Positions 26,730 to 38,794 of a stretch of 64,000 nucleotides of DNA are shown here, one piece after another. Location of the stretch: assembly GCF_000189635.1 (NCBI RefSeq), contig NW_002476237.1:62001-126000 (forward strand), read 5' to 3'. This stretch comes from Tetrahymena thermophila SB210 (taxonomy: Eukaryota > Ciliophora > Oligohymenophorea > Hymenostomatida > Tetrahymenidae). The translations under genes and the position numbers were made by a program. The notes beneath the pieces were generated by a model. The model searched no databases. It had not been told where the DNA came from and was given only the letters and a program-made list of their open reading frames with translations. Numbering within the stretch: position 1 is the stretch's first letter; the number at the start of each line of letters is the position of its first letter.

Positions 26730-27782
26730 ATAAGGATTAAATTTTGTTTATAATTTAATATGAGATATTATTCCTTAATTCCACATTTTACATGTTAATC
26801 TTATTATTAACAAGTCTTAACATGAAAAAAATTAGAAAATACAAGACAAAACATTTTTATTCAACTTATCATTAATGCAAACGATTTTTTATTTTACAAC
26901 TTTTAAACTACTCTGCTTTGTCACACTAAATTTTTTTATTTATTACTTTTATTATGATGTTTTAATTGCTGTTGTTGTTGTTTTGGATGTTTACTTATTA
27001 ATCATAGATGTGTATTTATTATTTCTTCTTAAAATTACAAACTATTTAAATTATGAATTTTTAGATTTTATTACACTAATTGACTGATAAATACCAATTT
27101 CATTTTTCTACTAAAAAATTTCAACTTCATTTTTATTTTTTACAGACACTATCTAACAGATAGGAATAAAGCATATTCGCTAATAAAATAAAATTAGGTA
27201 AGCATTTTTAAGTTAAGTTTAACATTACAAAAATCCAAACATTACTGCAAATAAAAATCTATTTCTCTTTAACAATTTAATTCAATAAATTTTCATTTAA
27301 AACTTAAGCTAAAAAAAAGTAAAGAAATGGATTATATTTAATCATACATATTATGTTTTATTTGATCCAAAGAAAATTCTATTGGTTGATAACAAATATG
27401 TGGCTAAAATTTGGTATTAATCAATTTGCATTATCAAATAAATGTTTATATAAAAAATGAAGATTTTGTAGGAAAGTATTGCAAAAATAGCTGAAAAAAT
27501 TTGAATTTATGATGAATAAAAAGAATATTAAAATATAAAAATGATGATTATAGTCTAAACATTTAGGTTTTCAAGTAAACTATTATCACAAAATATAATT
27601 TCACCAAAGAATTTAATTAAGCTACAATTAAAACCACTACTTAACAGGTTTGATTAGTGTTATAGATATTAAGCATAAATTATAATAAGCGTATTAAGGT
27701 AAGCAAACCAAGTTTTAGATATAATAATTTCTAATTAATAGAAATATCAAACTTCAAAATATTTATCAAAGCAAAGATTTCG
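26730..27782. other. intergenic spacer, divergent promoters
   Basis: This separates two divergent genes. A (TTG)n-like stretch near 26967 reads as poly-Gln/Asn on the minus strand, but no frame around it stays open far enough to call a gene. Otherwise it is AT-rich with no visible structure. Confidence 0.5.
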
Positions 27783-29311
27783 ATGAGCTCTTTTTATCAA
27801 GACTTATTTGGCATAAATAACACTTCTATAGCTCTATTAATAGGATTAGGCATAGGTGTATTTGGTTTTAACTTAAATGAAAAGATCATTAATAAGATAA
27901 AAAGCACCAAATAGAAAAAGGCAGCTGAATTATTGAAAAAAAAATATGAAAATTTGAAAGATAAAGAACTATCTTTGGAATTTAAAAATGTACTACATTA
28001 ATATATCAAGGAATTTGAAGAATCATAAATATTAGAAAAAATTATAGAAAAGAAAGTTGATGATTAAAGCTAGATTAGAAAGCTCTCTAAAGGATTTACC
28101 TACACTTAAGAAGACGAGTAATAGCATGATTTGATCAAGGTATGTTCATTTTTAATTTATCCATTTTCATATCTTTACTAAAATATATTTATTTTTTCAA
28201 GTGTCTTTCTGAGCCAATATGGGAAATGTTAAAAAGAGGAGGTAAAAGAATTAGACCTATTTTTTGTGCACTAATCGCTGAAGCATATAATCATAAACTA
28301 GTAATTTATTTTATTTTAGCATAGCTATTTAAATTTTATAACATTTTTGCACAATTAAAAAAATAAATAGTCAGATGTAATTGAAATTGCAGGATTTATA
28401 GAAGTTTTGCACAATTGCTCTCTTATTATAGACGATATAGAAGATGATAGGTAATATATTTAAAATGAATTATTTGATAGTTTAATAAATTGCCAATTTA
28501 AAAAGCTTAAAAAGAAGAGAAAAAGACGCAGTACATATTATTTACGGTGTAGATATAAGTATAAACGCTGCTAATTATGGTTACTACGCACCTTTAAATT
28601 ATTTGTTGAATTTGAAAAAATATAATTAAAAGACAATCAGCTAATTATCTCTTATATACGCCTATGAAATGTCTTAAATTCATCTTGGACAAGGCTGGGA
28701 TCTTTTGTGGCACAATTAAAAAAAGGAATCGTTAAAAATTCCAACTGAATAGCAATATCTTTAAATGGTAGTTAATAAAACAGGAGCCCTATTTAGAATG
28801 ATGATCAGAATGTTAGGGGTAGTTCTTAATCTTGAAGAGAGAAATGTTAAGATGCTTTCATTATTTACTGAAAAAGTGGGAGCTGTATTTTAAATATAAG
28901 ATGATATAATTAACTTAGACTCTCCTGATTATACAACTAAAGGGAAAAGAGGAGAAGACATAACCGAGGTATTCAAAATAGCTTTTTAATTAAATTGAAT
29001 ATTTTATGCTAATAAATAATATAAATAAATAGGGTAAAATTACTGTAATTGCAATTCACGCATTAAACAACAATACTGAGGATAAAAAATAAAGATTATT
29101 TGAAATATTATGCATGAAAACTTAAGATTAAACTTTAGTAGATGAAGCAATAGAAATTATGTAATAATCTGGAAGTATTTAATATGCCAAAGAGTTAGCT
29201 AGCTAGATAATGGAGTAAGCTTGGCAAGAATTAGATAAATCTTTACCTGAATCAGAATCAAAATACAAATTAAAATTAATTTGCCAATTTATTCTCAAGC
29301 GTTAAAGCTGA
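27783..29311 (+). CDS. polyprenyl diphosphate synthase, GGPP-synthase-like
   Basis: Five exons (27783-28139, 28202-28300, 28371-28450, 28515-28968, 29033-29311) join in phase to 423 codons including TGA. The enzyme family condenses isopentenyl diphosphate with allylic diphosphates to make farnesyl/geranylgeranyl diphosphate for prenylation, quinones or dolichol. Signature motifs: GGKRIRP, the first Asp-rich motif LIIDDIEDD, HLGQGWDLLW, the NKTGALFRM helix, and the second Asp-rich motif QIQDDIINLDS followed by KGKRGEDITEGK, the last resembling eukaryotic GGPP synthases. The N-terminus is unusual: a hydrophobic segment (SIALLIGLGIGVFGFNL, residues ~13-29) and about 80 charged residues precede the catalytic core, suggesting membrane anchoring or targeting. 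Product chain length cannot be read with confidence. Confidence 0.9.
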
Positions 29312-29904
29312 GTTTTTGCAATAAATATTTTTATATAATAAGTTAACAAATTTAATTAATTATTCTATTAGTATAAAAATTTAAATTAAAAAAATCATTT
29401 AAATATTTAATTAAACTATAAAAAATATAATTACTAAATAGAAAAAAATTATTTTTAGCTTGTTTGATAATTGAAAAACGCTAATAATTTTTTTTCTTCT
29501 CAATTTGTAAAATTAAATAAAATATTTATGAATTTAAGTAAAAATTTAAAAGTATAAAAAAAGATAAAAATATGTTCCTAATGTAATAAATAGATCTAAT
29601 AAATTTTGGTTTATTAAATAAAAAATTGTTTAGATTATATAGTGCTTAATTTTTATATTAATTTTAGTGACATTTTTTTATATGGGATAACAAATAAGCT
29701 GTGTTTTATTTCATAGATTGGCAACAAATAGGTGATTTATAGTTGTATTTAAACTTTTCTTAAAATAATAATTATATATATTAATAACTGCCAAAAACTA
29801 AAAATGTTTTGATCAGAATAATATTTTTTTAAATAGAATTTATGAGTATAGAGAGTAATCAAAAGAATTATTTTGATACCTCTTATTAGGACTAATTATT
29901 ATTT
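29312..29904. other. intergenic spacer between convergent genes
   Basis: This is AT-rich spacer between two 3' ends. No coding pattern or repeat is seen. Confidence 0.55.
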
Positions 29905-32441
29905 TCAATCTACTAGAATCAACTATTTGTCCTTAAATTTTGTTAGCATTTCTTGCCTAAAATCTATGTTGTACAAAATACTTGTAACATTTGACATAAA
30001 TGGAAGGTGGCCATCAATTTAATGAGTAAAATCAAGATTAATTATTTTAGATTGACTGCTTTGATTATTTAAATCTTCTATAGGATTTAAACCTATCGGG
30101 ACACTCTTAAATTAAACAACTTTTAGCAAGTATTTTAAGACTGAATCTTTTTTTGAGTAGCAATTAAACACTCTATGAGATACTACCTCTGTTAGATAAG
30201 TTCTTTTTATGTAGTTGATGTCAACAACTCCCCCCATAAACACAACTGATGCTATCATGCTTGGCTACTAAGAAAAGGTTATCAATTTTTTATATTCATG
30301 CAAGCAACTAGCAATTACCTGTGTTCCTAAACTAAATCCAATTAATGAAATGGAACAATTAGGAAATAGATTTCCTTTATGTAAAAAGTGTGCTAAATAT
30401 TAACCTGAAAGTTCTGCCTGAGAAAATGCTTTACTGAAAGGATTATCCAGCACAGAAGATGCCACAAATTGAAATAATTTTAAAATTTTTCCACCAGGAA
30501 TAATTAAAGATGAAAAAGCGTTTGATTTTACAGAATCAAATACATATTAAACAGTTAAAGACTCATATTCTAATGCATAAATTTCAGAATCAGGATATAA
30601 ATCATCTAATTCTTTCCACTTTATCTATTTATCTTCATCTTAAGAAGTAAACCCACTAATTGCAATAATCACATTTCTGCTTCGTTTTTAGCAATGGCTA
30701 ACTTTTTAAAGTTGGAACATATTCGGTAAAGGTTGCTTTATACACTCTATTTTAAAATATTTCATGGCTGCTTGAAACTTTTGTTAAACTCTTTCATTAA
30801 AGTCTTAGCCTTGCTTACTTATCTCAGTTCTTAATAAATGAAGTATTTCATAATCTTGGCTATCGTGACTTAATTTGACTAAATAACCTGAATTTTATGC
30901 AATGTTTTCAAATTATGAGTAAGTGCCTAGCTGATAAATCATTTTCTTTTCTAAATAGGAATCAAGGAAATTAAAAAAGAAGGTGATTTTGTGTTATGGA
31001 AATTATTTGTTTAAGGGCTTAAGTATTTCATACCTCAATTCATACAAATAACCATAGTAAGGCTAGACTTCAACAATTTTTTTAGAATCGTTAACTTAAA
31101 TGTTGGAAATTATCATGTAAAACTAAGTGAGTAATAAAAAAAATTCATCTTTGCTGCCTATTGATAAATTAATTTTTTAAATTTTGAATAAAAAAATAAA
31201 TAAATAATTTTAAAAAAAATAAATTTACTATTTAACATTATCTAAACAAATTTTCCAGCTCCTTCTTTAATTATATTTGCATTGTTTTCTTTAAAATCTT
31301 AATAATTATTTAGATTGTTTAGTGCCAACTAAATGCTTTAAGAACTTTCATTATTTACAAGATTGCACAAATAGTCTAAAATTGATTTTATAATATTTAA
31401 TGGCAAAATACTTTATACATGAGCATAGTAGATAATATAATAAACTACATATATTATTTCTTGCTAATTCTAAAAACTTTTAAAAGGCTTTCCTATTAAT
31501 AAATTTTTTATATTCTACATTTACTATTCAAATTCTGCATTTCTAATGTTTGTTTATTGCTTTTTCATCTAAATAATTGCTTCACTATATTAGATATCAA
31601 TTTTGTGTTGAAGATCTTGGAGTTCGTTCTTGTAAAATAAATCACTTATTTCTTCTACTTAATACTCTTTGCACAAAAAAATCTTGATATCTTAAGATAA
31701 TCCTTTTTAATATTCTAATTTAAGCTTAATAAGAGTTCTTATGTTGTTTTAGCTTTCAATTGTATCTTCTTAAACTTTTTATTTAATATAAGGGGAAATA
31801 CTATCTATAAAAGCTTTCAATAAATAGCTATTATTTTGATATAAGTTTTTATATTTTTATTTAAATTATTCTAAAACAATATCACTTAGATTATTGTTCA
31901 ACTCTTCAAGCTCATATTGATAATCATTCTGAAAATTATATTCTCTAAAATCATTCAAAGTATAAAAGTAAATCAGCTTTAATCTTAACGTTTCAATAAA
32001 TGAGTTTGCCAATTAAAATTGTACTATATCACTCATTTTAAATTATTCTTTCTCTTTTGGTTTTTTATCTAAGGCTGTTAAAATCTGTTTAGTTGTAGGC
32101 TAATTATCTTCTTATTATTATGAAATCCAACTCTCTAAATCCATAAAATAGCTAATATTTTTAAGGATATTAGTTAATTGGTTTACCCATTAATCTTTTA
32201 TCTATTTGATTATACTATTTACCTTCTAATTTATGATCGTTTTTTCAATTACTTCCAGTTTTTCTTTCTGTTTACTATAAATAATATTTTTGCTATTCCT
32301 ATTTTAAGTTACGTAAGCGGCACATTCCCTAATTATTTACAAATTTATAAATGTTTAAAATCCTATAACCTAATCAAATTCTTTTTAGCAGATTGCTAAT
32401 TCTTCGTTGAAAAGCTATTCTAGCTTTTCAAGATTTTCCAT
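29905..32441 (-). CDS. TMCO4/DUF726-family alpha/beta hydrolase
   Basis: The start is ATG 32441 (MENLEKLEQLFNEELAICQK) and the TGA stop is at 29905, after KDKQLILVD. The N-terminal half (to about 31240) is helical and Q-rich with no named domain. The C-terminal half is the DUF726 hydrolase: NVIIAISGFTSQDED, the nucleophile elbow LIGFSLGTQVIASCL, VVFMGGVVDINYIKR, VSHRVFNCYSKKDSVLKYLL and IDGHLPFM. Ser of GFSLG, Asp of SKKDSVL and His of DGHLPF fit a catalytic triad (inferred). Animal TMCO4 and yeast relatives have membrane segments before the hydrolase; a hydrophobic stretch lies at about residues 560-585 (SLIIPGGKILKLFQFVASSV). Introns of short length are inferred at about 31010-31045, 31130-31230 and 30255-30320. 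Substrate is unknown. Confidence 0.8.
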
Positions 32442-33070
32442 TTAAGGAGTTTCTTATAAAATTAAAGATTAATTTAGGTTTTATTAATGATTTATTCTTT
32501 CCATTTTTTTAATTACAGGCAAATAATTAATTTTTTTTAGATTATTTTTTTGAGAGCTAGCTATTTTTTTAATAAAAAAAAAAATAAATAACATAAAAAA
32601 TATTTAAATTGATGTAAAAAAGCTTAATATTCTATTTAAGATAATAGTATAATCATATTTATCAATCTATAACATATCAAATAAGTATTTTTTTACTGAT
32701 ATTTTTTTTGTTAAATATCAGGTTTATTTCATTAGAAGAATATTTCTTTATTTATCATTTTCATTTATTTTTATTAATAAAATAAAATTCTTAATTAGAA
32801 TATTTTTTAATTCATTATGTATAAAACCAAACTTTTAATTCAAAGAAGAATAAATATGAAAAGAAGATCCTAAGAGATGTGACATTTTTAATTTTAAATA
32901 ATTTAACTAGTATAAAAACATAATAAATATCCATTTTACTTTTAAGCAGTTTTTATCAATTAGTAAGGCATTTAATTAAAAATAAAAATATTTTATTTTA
33001 ACAAACTTAATAAATGAATTAAATTAAAGTCAATATTGATTAAAGAATTAATGTTTATTCAATAAAAATT

Positions 33071-33235
33071 ATCGCTAATATAACGATAAAACCCATAGAC
33101 AAAGCAATGAGGAGAGCTTTTTCGCACAGAAGTGATCATGGATAACTTAAATCCAAATTTCTAAAAGTCTTGCAGTTGACTAATTTTAAAAATGCTTGAT
33201 CACTGGTAATGAGTGATCAAGTGAATAGTTTTTTT
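33071..33235 (+). ncRNA. candidate structured RNA (snRNA-like architecture)
   Basis: A GC-richer island in otherwise bare spacer shows consecutive possible stems: ATCG/CGAT (33071-33087), AAAGC/GCTTT (33101-33120), GGAT/ATCC (33140-33154), AGTC/GACT (33166-33181), then AATTTTA (33182-33188, an Sm-site-like word), then a perfect 10-bp stem CTTGATCACT/AGTGATCAAG with a 7-nt loop (33195-33221), and a T7 run at 33229-33235. The order of stems, Sm-like site and 3' terminal hairpin is that of Sm-class snRNAs; the T run could be a Pol III terminator. I could not match the 5' splice-site pairing of U1, the U5 loop or the U6 core, so no identity is given. The strand is inferred from the T run. Confidence 0.4.
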
Positions 33236-33989
33236 AATAAATTTTCTTATAAATTTATATTTAGATTTTAAATAGTGAATGAATTTAAAAAAACTAATAA
33301 AAATTACAAAAATTCTACTCAAAATTTTAAATTTGGAAACATTTCCAATATTTAAAAAGAAAAATTTAATTAAACATAGAGTTTACGTTTTTATTCAATA
33401 GAATGAAAATCTATCAAATTTTGAAAATTCAGAGAAATATATTATATTTATTTATTTTACTATTACAAACATTTTTAATAAAATAGTTTTTATGATATAT
33501 CTTCCAGAATTTATAAATTCATATTTGATACTTATTATAATTTATTAGTTCATTTTATTTAAGTTAATTTGAAATATAAGTAAATTAATTTTTTAATATT
33601 GCTATACAATTTTTCAAAAAAAATAAATAAATGATTTAATAGAAAAAATATTTTAACAATTAAGAAGAAGTAAATAATTATTTTTTTATTAATATTGTTT
33701 AAATATATTTTTATTAATAAAAAAAGTTTTTAAACTCTTCGCTTTTATCTCATTAGGTTCTCCATATAGCTCTGAGGTACATTTAATTTATTAATATTAT
33801 TATTATCAATGTTTTTTATATATTTAATTTTCAAGTTACTTAGAATATTAGCTTTCTAATAGAAATTCTCATAAATAATCATTCATTTTTATTTACACAA
33901 ATATTTTTTTAATTATTTAAACTTTTAATTTTTATTTTGATCATTAATTACTCATTTTTTATTATTTGATATATTTTCTTCATTTTGGC

Positions 33990-34030
33990 ATCTATCTATC
34001 TAACTAACTAACTAACTAACTAATTAATTA
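33990..34030 (+). repeat. CTAT/CTAA tetranucleotide microsatellite
   Basis: Runs of CTAT, then CTAA, then TTAA words form a simple repeat that ends three bases before the ATG used for the LRR gene. It has no coding sense and may be part of the promoter or 5' leader. Confidence 0.8.
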
Positions 34031-34033
34031 AAT

Positions 34034-37000
34034 ATGTTTCTTCAATATATAAAAAGCTTCAAAGAAATTGATAAAGAAGGTGCATCATGTTTAGGTTCTG
34101 CATTAGCAAATTGCACTAATCTCACAACTTTGGATTTTGATCTTAGGTAAAAACAGGTTATTTATTTTGATTATTATATTTTTTAATTTTAAAAATAATT
34201 TAAAATAATATAACTCTTTTAGTTATTAATTTGCTTTTTATTTAATTTATTTTCCTAATTTTTTAATTTTCATTGTGTGTGTGCTTTTTTTCTTTGCTAA
34301 TTTAACTTGTTTTTTTCATTTTTAAGTTTTATTTTGATTATCAAATTAATTTGTTTCTTATTATTTCATTTTTTTCTTTTATTTTTTTCCTTCTAACTAA
34401 CCAATTAATTATTTATTTTTTATTTAATATATAAAAAGTTGTAATTAGATTGGTGTAATCGGTACATAAGACTTAGGTTCTGGATTAGCAAACTGCAAAA
34501 ATCTCTCAAGTTTGATATTTTATCTTATGTAAAAACAATTTATTTATATAGGATTATGATATTTTGAAATTTAAAAATTAGATTAAAATCATATAACTCT
34601 TTTAATTTTTTTATTAGCTTTTAATTTGATTTATTTTTCTTATTTTTATTTTGTTTGTGCATTTCAATATTTCTTTCTTTGTTAATTTAACTTATTTTTA
34701 ATTTCAACTTTTGCTTTTACTATTAATTACCTATTGTTTCATATTTTTTTTCAAAATTTAAAAAGTGAAAATTAAATTGGTGATGAAGGTTCATTATACT
34801 TAGGTTCTGCTTTAGCAAATTGCACTAATCTCTCAAATTTGGCACTTTTCCTTTCGTAAAAAACAGTTTATTTGCTTTGAATTATGATATTTTTTTATAA
34901 AAAAATTAATTTAATATATTTATTAGCTTTTGATTTTATTTATTTTCCATTTTTATTATTCTGCTTGTATGTTTTTTTTTTCTCTTAGTTTATTAATTTA
35001 ATTTATTTTAAACTTTTTAATTTTTTATTATTTGATATTTTTTGTTCATTTTTTCCTTCTAATTAACTAACTATTAATTATATATTTATTCTTCAATATT
35101 TAAAAAGTTCCAATCAAATTGGTAATAAAGGTTTGTCAAGCTTAATATCTGCTTTAGCAAATTGCACTAATCTATCAAATTTAACACTTGATTTGAGGTA
35201 AAAATAGTTTGTTTATTTTGAATTATTATATTTTTTAATATAAAAAATAATTTAAACAATATTACTATTTTAATTTATTTATTTGCTTTTTAATTCATTT
35301 TTTTTATTTTATTCTAAACTTATTTTATTTCTTCTGTTAATTAAACTAATTTTTTATTTTTCAATTTTTGCTTTTATTATTACTTAATTAGATTTTTATT
35401 ATTTCATATATTTTCTTTCTAAATTTCTTATTAATTCCATATTTTTTTATCAATATTTAAAAAGTTAGAATGAAATTGGTGATGAAGGTGTAATAGGCTT
35501 AGGTTCTGCCTTAGCTAATTTCACTAACCTCTCCAATTTAACACTATATTTTAGGTAAATACAGTTTATTTGTTTTGGAGTGTGATATTATTTTAATATA
35601 AAAAAGAATTTAAAATAATATTACTCTTTTAATTTAGTTTTTAGTTTTTTTTTATTTAATTATTATTTTTTTTATTCGGCTTATGTTTTTTTTCTTATTT
35701 ACTTATTTTATATTTTTTTTTCTTCGATATTTAAAAAGTTGCAATAAAATTTATGATGGAGGTCTATCAGGCTTAGATTTTGCTTTAGCAAATCACACTA
35801 ATCTCTCAAATTTGACACTTGATTTTAGGTAAAAAAAGTTTATTGGTTTTGGATTATGATATTTTTAAAATAAAAATAAATTTAAATCAATATTACTCTT
35901 TTAATGTGCTTTTTAGTATGTTTTTTTTTTATTATTTTTTTATACATATAATGCTTTTTTTTTAATTTGACTTATTTTTTTATTTTCAATTTTTGCTTTT
36001 ATTATTAATTATTTTCTTATTATTTATTTATAATTTTTTCTAAAAGCTAATTAATTATATATTTTATATTTAATAATTAAATAGTTCCAATAAAATTAGC
36101 GCAATTGGTGCATCAGGCTTAAGTTTTGCTCTAGCAAATTTTACCAATCTCCTAAATTTAACAATTTATCTCAGGTAAAATATTTTCCATTTTCATTTTC
36201 AACTTTAACTTTTATTATTAATTATTTTCTATCTTGTTTTTTTTTATCTTCATTTTTTTCTTCAAACTAACTAATTAACTCTTTATTTTTTCTTCAATAT
36301 TTAAAAAGTTGTAATAAAATTGGTGATAAATATGAATCCGATTTATGTTTTGGTTTTAAAAATTGCACTAATCTCTCAAATTTGAAACTTTATTTTAGGT
36401 AAAAACAAACAGTTTTTTGTTTTGATTATGATATTTTTTAATATAAAAATTAATTTAATACAATATGATTTTTTTATTACCTTTTTATTTTAATTAATTA
36501 TTTTTTTTATTTTATTCTGTTTGTGTTTTTTTTTCTTTATTTTTAAAATAATTTATTTTTTCATTTTCATCTTTTACTTTTATTATTAATTTCTTATTAT
36601 TAGATATTTTTTTTTCATCATTTTTTCCTGATAATTAACTAATTTAATGTATATTTTTTCTTTAATATTTAAAAAGCTCCAGTCAAATTGATGATGAATG
36701 TGCATCAGCCTTAAGTTATTCTTTAGGAAATTTTACCAATCTCACTAATTTAGAACTTTATCTCAGGTAAAAATAATTTATTTGATTTTGATTTTGATAA
36801 TTTTAAAATAAATTTAAAATAATATAACTATTTTAATTTATTTGTTAGCTTTATATTTTATTATTATTCTTCTTCTTCTTCTTCTTATGTTTTTGTTTCT
36901 TTCCTAAATCATTTATCTCATTTTTCATTTTCAACTAAGTTTTTATTTTTTTATTAATTTTATATTTTTTCTTCATTTTTTTCTATAAAAAACTAGTAAA

Positions 37001-38794
37001 TTATATATTTTTTCTTCAATATTTAAAAGTTACAATAAAATTGGTTCAACAGGTGCATCAGGTTTAGGCTCTGCTTTAAGAAATTTCACTAAGCTTACAA
37101 GTTTGTCACTTGATTTATGGTATAAACAGTTTATTTGTTTTTGACTGTGATATATTTAATATAAAAATTAATTTAAAACAATATAACTTATGAATTTTTA
37201 TTTATAGATATTAATTGATTCATTTTTCTTTTTTTATTTTTTATGTGTTTTTTGTTTGTTTTTTTGTTAATTTAACTTATTTTAACATTAAAAGTTCCAA
37301 TGAAATTGGTGCAATAGGTGCATCAGACTTAGGTACTGGTTTAGCAAATTGCACTAATCTCTCAAATTTGACAATTGATTTTAGGTAAAATAGTTTAGTT
37401 GTTTTGGTTTGTGATTATTTTTTTTATAAAAATCAATTTTAAAACAAAAAAAATATTTTTATTTTTTTGCTTTTTTACTTTATTTATTTTTTTTATTCTA
37501 ATCATTTTTTTTCTTCCTTTGTTAATTTAAATCATTTTTTATTTTTACTTTTATTATTACTTAATTTCTTTCTTATTATTTCATTTTCTTTCTTCATTTT
37601 TTCCTTCTACGAACAATTCAATTAACTATTTTTTCTTCAATATTTCAAAAAGTGGCAATAAAATTGGTGATGAAGGTGTATCAAACTTATGTTATGCTTT
37701 AGCAAATTGTACTAATCTTTCAAATTTGAATCTTAATCTTTGGTAAAAATTATTTATTTTAGATTGTGATCATTTTTAAAATATAAAAATGAATTTACAA
37801 CAATATAACTCTTTTAATTTATTTATTATCTTTTTATTTTATTTATTTATTTATTTATTTTTTTTTTCATTCTTTTTAAGTTTTTTATTACCTTCTTTAT
37901 TAATTTAGCTCATTTTTATTTTCAATTTTTACTTTTATTAATTTATTTACTATCATTTCATATTTTTTCTTCATTTTTTCCTTCCATGTAAATAACGAAT
38001 TATTATATAGTTTTTTCTTAAATTTTTAAATATTATTCGTTTTTTCTTCAATATTTAAAAAGTTCCAACGAGATAGCTGATACAGGTGCATCAGGCTTAA
38101 GTTCCGGTTTAGTAAATTGCACTAATCTGTCAAATTTAAAACTTAATCTTCGGTAAAACAGTTTATTTGTTATATTGTGATACTTTTTAATATAAAAATG
38201 AATTTATTTATTAGCTTTTTTTTGGTTTATTCTTTCTTTTTTTATTATTTTTTCTTCTTCTTCTTACTTTATAAATTTAACTTAAATTTTCATTTCCAAC
38301 TTTTGCTTTTATTATTAAATATTTTTTCTTCATGTCTTTATTCTATTTAACTATTGAATTCAATATTTTTTGTTCAATATTAAAAAGTGGTAATAAAATT
38401 GGTGATAATGGTGGATCAGACTTACTTTTTAATTTAGCAAATTGCACTATTCTTTCAAGTTTGATACTTTATCTTATGTAATAATTGCTAATTTATAATG
38501 GATTGTGATATTTTTTAATATAAAAATAAATTTAAAAATATAACTCTTTTAATTAGTTATTTTATTTATTAGATTTTACATGATTTATTTATCTTATTCT
38601 TTTTTATTCTGCTTATTATTATTTATTTATTGATTTAAAATATAAATATAATTTAATGATTTAATTTATTTTGGTAATTTAAATTTATTTATATTAATAG
38701 AAAAAACGAAATCAATGAATCATAATAATTGAAATTAAAAAGCAGGTGTCTTAAATTAAAAAGATTAGTTGTCTTTAAAATATATTTAAAATGA
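34034..38794 (+). CDS. leucine-rich-repeat protein with one repeat per exon
   Basis: The gene encodes about 458 residues of ribonuclease-inhibitor-like LRR. Fourteen exons carry one 30-residue repeat each, with consensus near SxNxIGDxGxSxLGSALANC, then TNLSNLxLxLR. A last exon (38701-38794) ends in KSRCLKLKRLVVFKIYLK and TGA. All joins keep phase: 113 nt, then 13 times 90 nt, then 94 nt, giving 459 codons. Introns start GTAAAAA and end near CTTCAATATTTAAAAAG. Such proteins form curved protein-binding surfaces; the partner is unknown. The ATG at 34034 lies inside a copy of the intron 3' end (TTTCTTCAATATATAAAAAG) read as MFLQYIKS, so the true 5' end is uncertain and the gene may be a fragment. 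No signal peptide or membrane segment is seen. Confidence 0.75.
34057..38477 (+). repeat. 14-copy tandem exon-plus-intron unit array
   Basis: Exons, each exactly 90 nt and same phase: 34057-34146, 34439-34528, 34766-34855, 35108-35197, 35465-35554, 35739-35828, 36085-36174, 36309-36398, 36677-36766, 37030-37119, 37295-37384, 37653-37742, 38063-38152, 38388-38477. Unit length varies from 224 to 410 bp, all of it due to the intron. Introns share their first ~40 nt (GTAAAAACAGTTTATTTG-like) and last ~20 nt but drift in the T-rich middle. The array therefore grew by duplication of an exon with its flanking intron. Confidence 0.9.

Larger units (their letters stand above)
32442..34033. other. intergenic region with candidate RNA and a tetranucleotide repeat
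   Basis: Most of this is AT-rich spacer. Two things stand out: the GC-richer structured segment at 33071-33235 and the CTAT/CTAA microsatellite just before the LRR gene. No exon is visible that would extend the LRR gene upstream. Confidence 0.55.

Noticed and set aside
26875..27087. Plus-strand hydrophobic ORF of 70 codons.
   Set aside because: Its minus-strand complement reads as Q/N-rich sequence and neither strand shows a continuing gene; treated as spacer.
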